Below, piece after piece: positions 62,159-64,000 of a stretch of 64,000 nt of DNA. The notes below the pieces were generated by a model that was given only the letters and a program-made list of their open reading frames with translations, was not told the DNA's origin and searched no databases. The stretch comes from Antennarius striatus. Taxonomy: Eukaryota > Chordata > Actinopteri > Lophiiformes > Antennariidae. The translations under genes were made by a program, and so were the position numbers. The stretch is taken from positions 6,379,001-6,443,000 of the forward strand of contig NC_090797.1 of the NCBI RefSeq assembly GCF_040054535.1, in the 5' to 3' direction. Each line of letters opens with the position of its first letter. The first letter of the stretch is position 1.

Positions 62159-64000
62159 AGGGTTACGTCTGACACCTAAAGGAGAAAACTTACAATCAAC
62201 GGTTTAAAAACAGCACTCATGCAATTGCCTTAATAAGAGATTTACTCTGAGTGTCTGAGGTGCATGACTTAACCCTGGCTTCAGTGGTCATCTACTGATC
62301 ATCAGCCCCTTTTATAGTATTGTAATGGTTAGTTTAATATAAATATATAATTAACACTCAGCTGCCATTAAATATTTTGAAATTTACCAACTCATACCTA
62401 CTAACAGCTTTCACTCGGTTGATACTGCATGAGCTTTTGTGAAAAATTGACACAATTATACCAGGAAATACTTTTATTTTAGTTGGTAATGCTAATGATT
62501 CTTAAACACTGCCGTATTAACTTGCAAAGAAAAATGTGTCTTTAATTAATGACAAGAATCTCGTGTGAGGGCTTTAGTGACATCTAGTGGTATAGCTGCG
62601 TATTGCATACTGATAAAGTGTTGAAAGAACTCTATATAACTGCATTTTGCCTCTATCTTTTTTCTCCAAGTCTCTCTCTCTCACACACACCCACACACAA
62701 TTTTAAAACCATTACAAATAATGACAACAGTTTGAAAGTATTAGAGTGTGTACTTTCCTTTATATGTACAATGATCATTGGACCATCTCAGAGACCAACA
62801 CATAAAACTAGGGCCAGACTAAACATTTAACAACAGTGGTATACAAACAATCTTGTAGAAGAATAATCTTTATTCTGCTGCTTTGAGGTTCTGCAGGGAA
62901 AACACATCACAGCTCACATTCGCTTATTGATAAAATCTTAACTGCCTCACACAGAATGCTGACCTTCACGATGGAAAATTTCCAAGTACATAGATGTTTG
63001 AGGATCATGGAGAAATGATCCAAATTCACTACATAGCTTGAGAGCTCACCTGCTGTAGGTGGTGTTATTTTCACAAAAACAAATTACTCATTAAATTAAG
63101 TTACAGTTCAGAACGTTATCAACTAGTCAGCACAAACAGTGTGAGCAAGGTGCGTCTAAAAAGAATATATAATTCTCTTTAAAGATGTTCAAAGGTGTAA
63201 TTTAGAATGAGTGCATATTAATATTAAGCTAAGAAAGTCAGACCATAATGATTGCAGGTCAGTGGAGATGAAGGTGAGGTGACATCCACGGATGCTCGAA
63301 CCTATCGATGTGCACCTTTAAAAAAACTGATCAGAATTATTGCACACGACTCATCTAAGGCCTCTTAACTATTATGACAAAGACAGAAAAATTCCAAGGC
63401 CCTCACAGAATGATCCATACGACTGTATACGTACACATCTGAATACAAATGTCACCAGCAGTTTCCCTCACAGCTGAAAAGTGCTGAAATGAAATTACAA
63501 ATGTACAGAAATGGTGCATGTGAGGATTTTGAGTCCTGTAACGACATCTGAGCAAATGCAGCTCAGTGAATAAAATGACATTGGTCAATGGAATAATTAG
63601 GAATCACTATTATTTGATTTTGATTATAAAATCAAAAAAGGAACTTTTTATTTTTAGAAACTTGCAATCAAGCAAATAATTTAAGAAGCAGCTGATTCAA
63701 AGAGAAATGTTTATATCTCTGTAACAGATGAGTGTCGAGCTTTACACATGTACCCATGTGTGGTACATTAGTCTAAGCAGTACATACCTTCTTTTTCAAT
63801 TGTTTATCATCAGCTAAAAGTATCACTGGTGTTATAGCTACTCCGCTGTCATCTGAAATATATTCATACTGCAGGAAATGTCTTCTGTTACCAAAGGATG
63901 TGAAATGGTTGGTCAAGCTTTTAACAAGCCTGGTTGGATGTCACATAAAATGACGATTCAGGGGTTTTTGCAGTCTTTAAAGAGAAAAAGATTGCAACCA
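62159..64000. other. 3' flank of the CCCH/WWE gene, no further gene seen
   Basis: AT-rich sequence without PARP catalytic motifs or other recognisable coding on either strand. At 62869-62874 the + strand reads TTTATT, an AATAAA on the minus strand, so the last 1.1 kb could be the 3' UTR of a convergent gene whose coding part lies outside the window. Evidence for this is weak. Confidence 0.4.

Noticed and set aside
62159-64000. PARP catalytic domain downstream of the last WWE module
   Set aside because: Looked for in all frames; no catalytic-domain motifs or suitable exons recognised within the window.

Overview
The window looks like teleost fish nuclear DNA, probably from a spiny-rayed fish (inference). 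Genes are split into short exons with GT..AG introns. Introns and intergenic DNA are AT-rich, with long (GT)n, (GA)n, (CT)n and (ATCT)n microsatellites and decayed fragments of repeats familiar from teleost genomes. There is no sign of bacterial or viral gene organisation.

Four of the five genes form the small leucine-rich proteoglycan (SLRP) cluster, all on the + strand, in the order decorin (dcn, coding 8226-16783), lumican (lum, 28904-30324), keratocan (kera, 40262-41438) and epiphycan (epyc, 46630-56433). This is the gene order and common orientation of the mammalian DCN-LUM-KERA-EPYC cluster. Exon joins were deduced by hand. In every gene the phases close into one open frame: 362 aa for dcn, 342 for lum, 343 for kera, 583 for epyc. 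Each gene probably has a non-coding first exon upstream of the exon carrying the start codon. The products are secreted matrix proteins: decorin a chondroitin/dermatan sulfate proteoglycan that binds collagen, lumican and keratocan keratan-sulfate type regulators of collagen fibrils in cornea and connective tissue, epiphycan a cartilage class III SLRP.

The most unusual feature is in epyc. Between the exon for the acidic N-terminal region and the exon for the Cys cluster lie three extra exons (51580-52002, 52288-52491, 53285-53416). They are all phase 1-1, begin with nearly the same nucleotides after nearly the same intron end, and add 253 residues with 36 Ser-Gly dipeptides amid Asp/Glu. The human protein, as I remember it (about 322 aa), has no such block. 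It looks like a lineage-specific glycosaminoglycan-attachment domain made by exon duplication, possibly from the 3' half of the preceding exon, and it could be removed by exon skipping without breaking the frame.

Downstream of epyc a decayed Tigger-type (pogo/Tc1-mariner) transposon fragment (57391-58000) separates the cluster from a fifth gene (59028-62158, 10 exons, 358 aa). That protein resembles PARP12/ZC3HAV1 (ZAP): an acidic N terminus, two CCCH zinc fingers and three WWE-type modules. It stops where the ADP-ribosyltransferase catalytic domain would begin. Interferon-response-like elements lie at its TATA promoter and in intron 1.

The remaining sequence is introns and intergenic DNA (about 11 kb dcn-lum, 9 kb lum-kera, 2.6 kb kera-epyc) in which I see no further protein-coding or RNA gene, only repeats, short palindromes and possible regulatory tracts.
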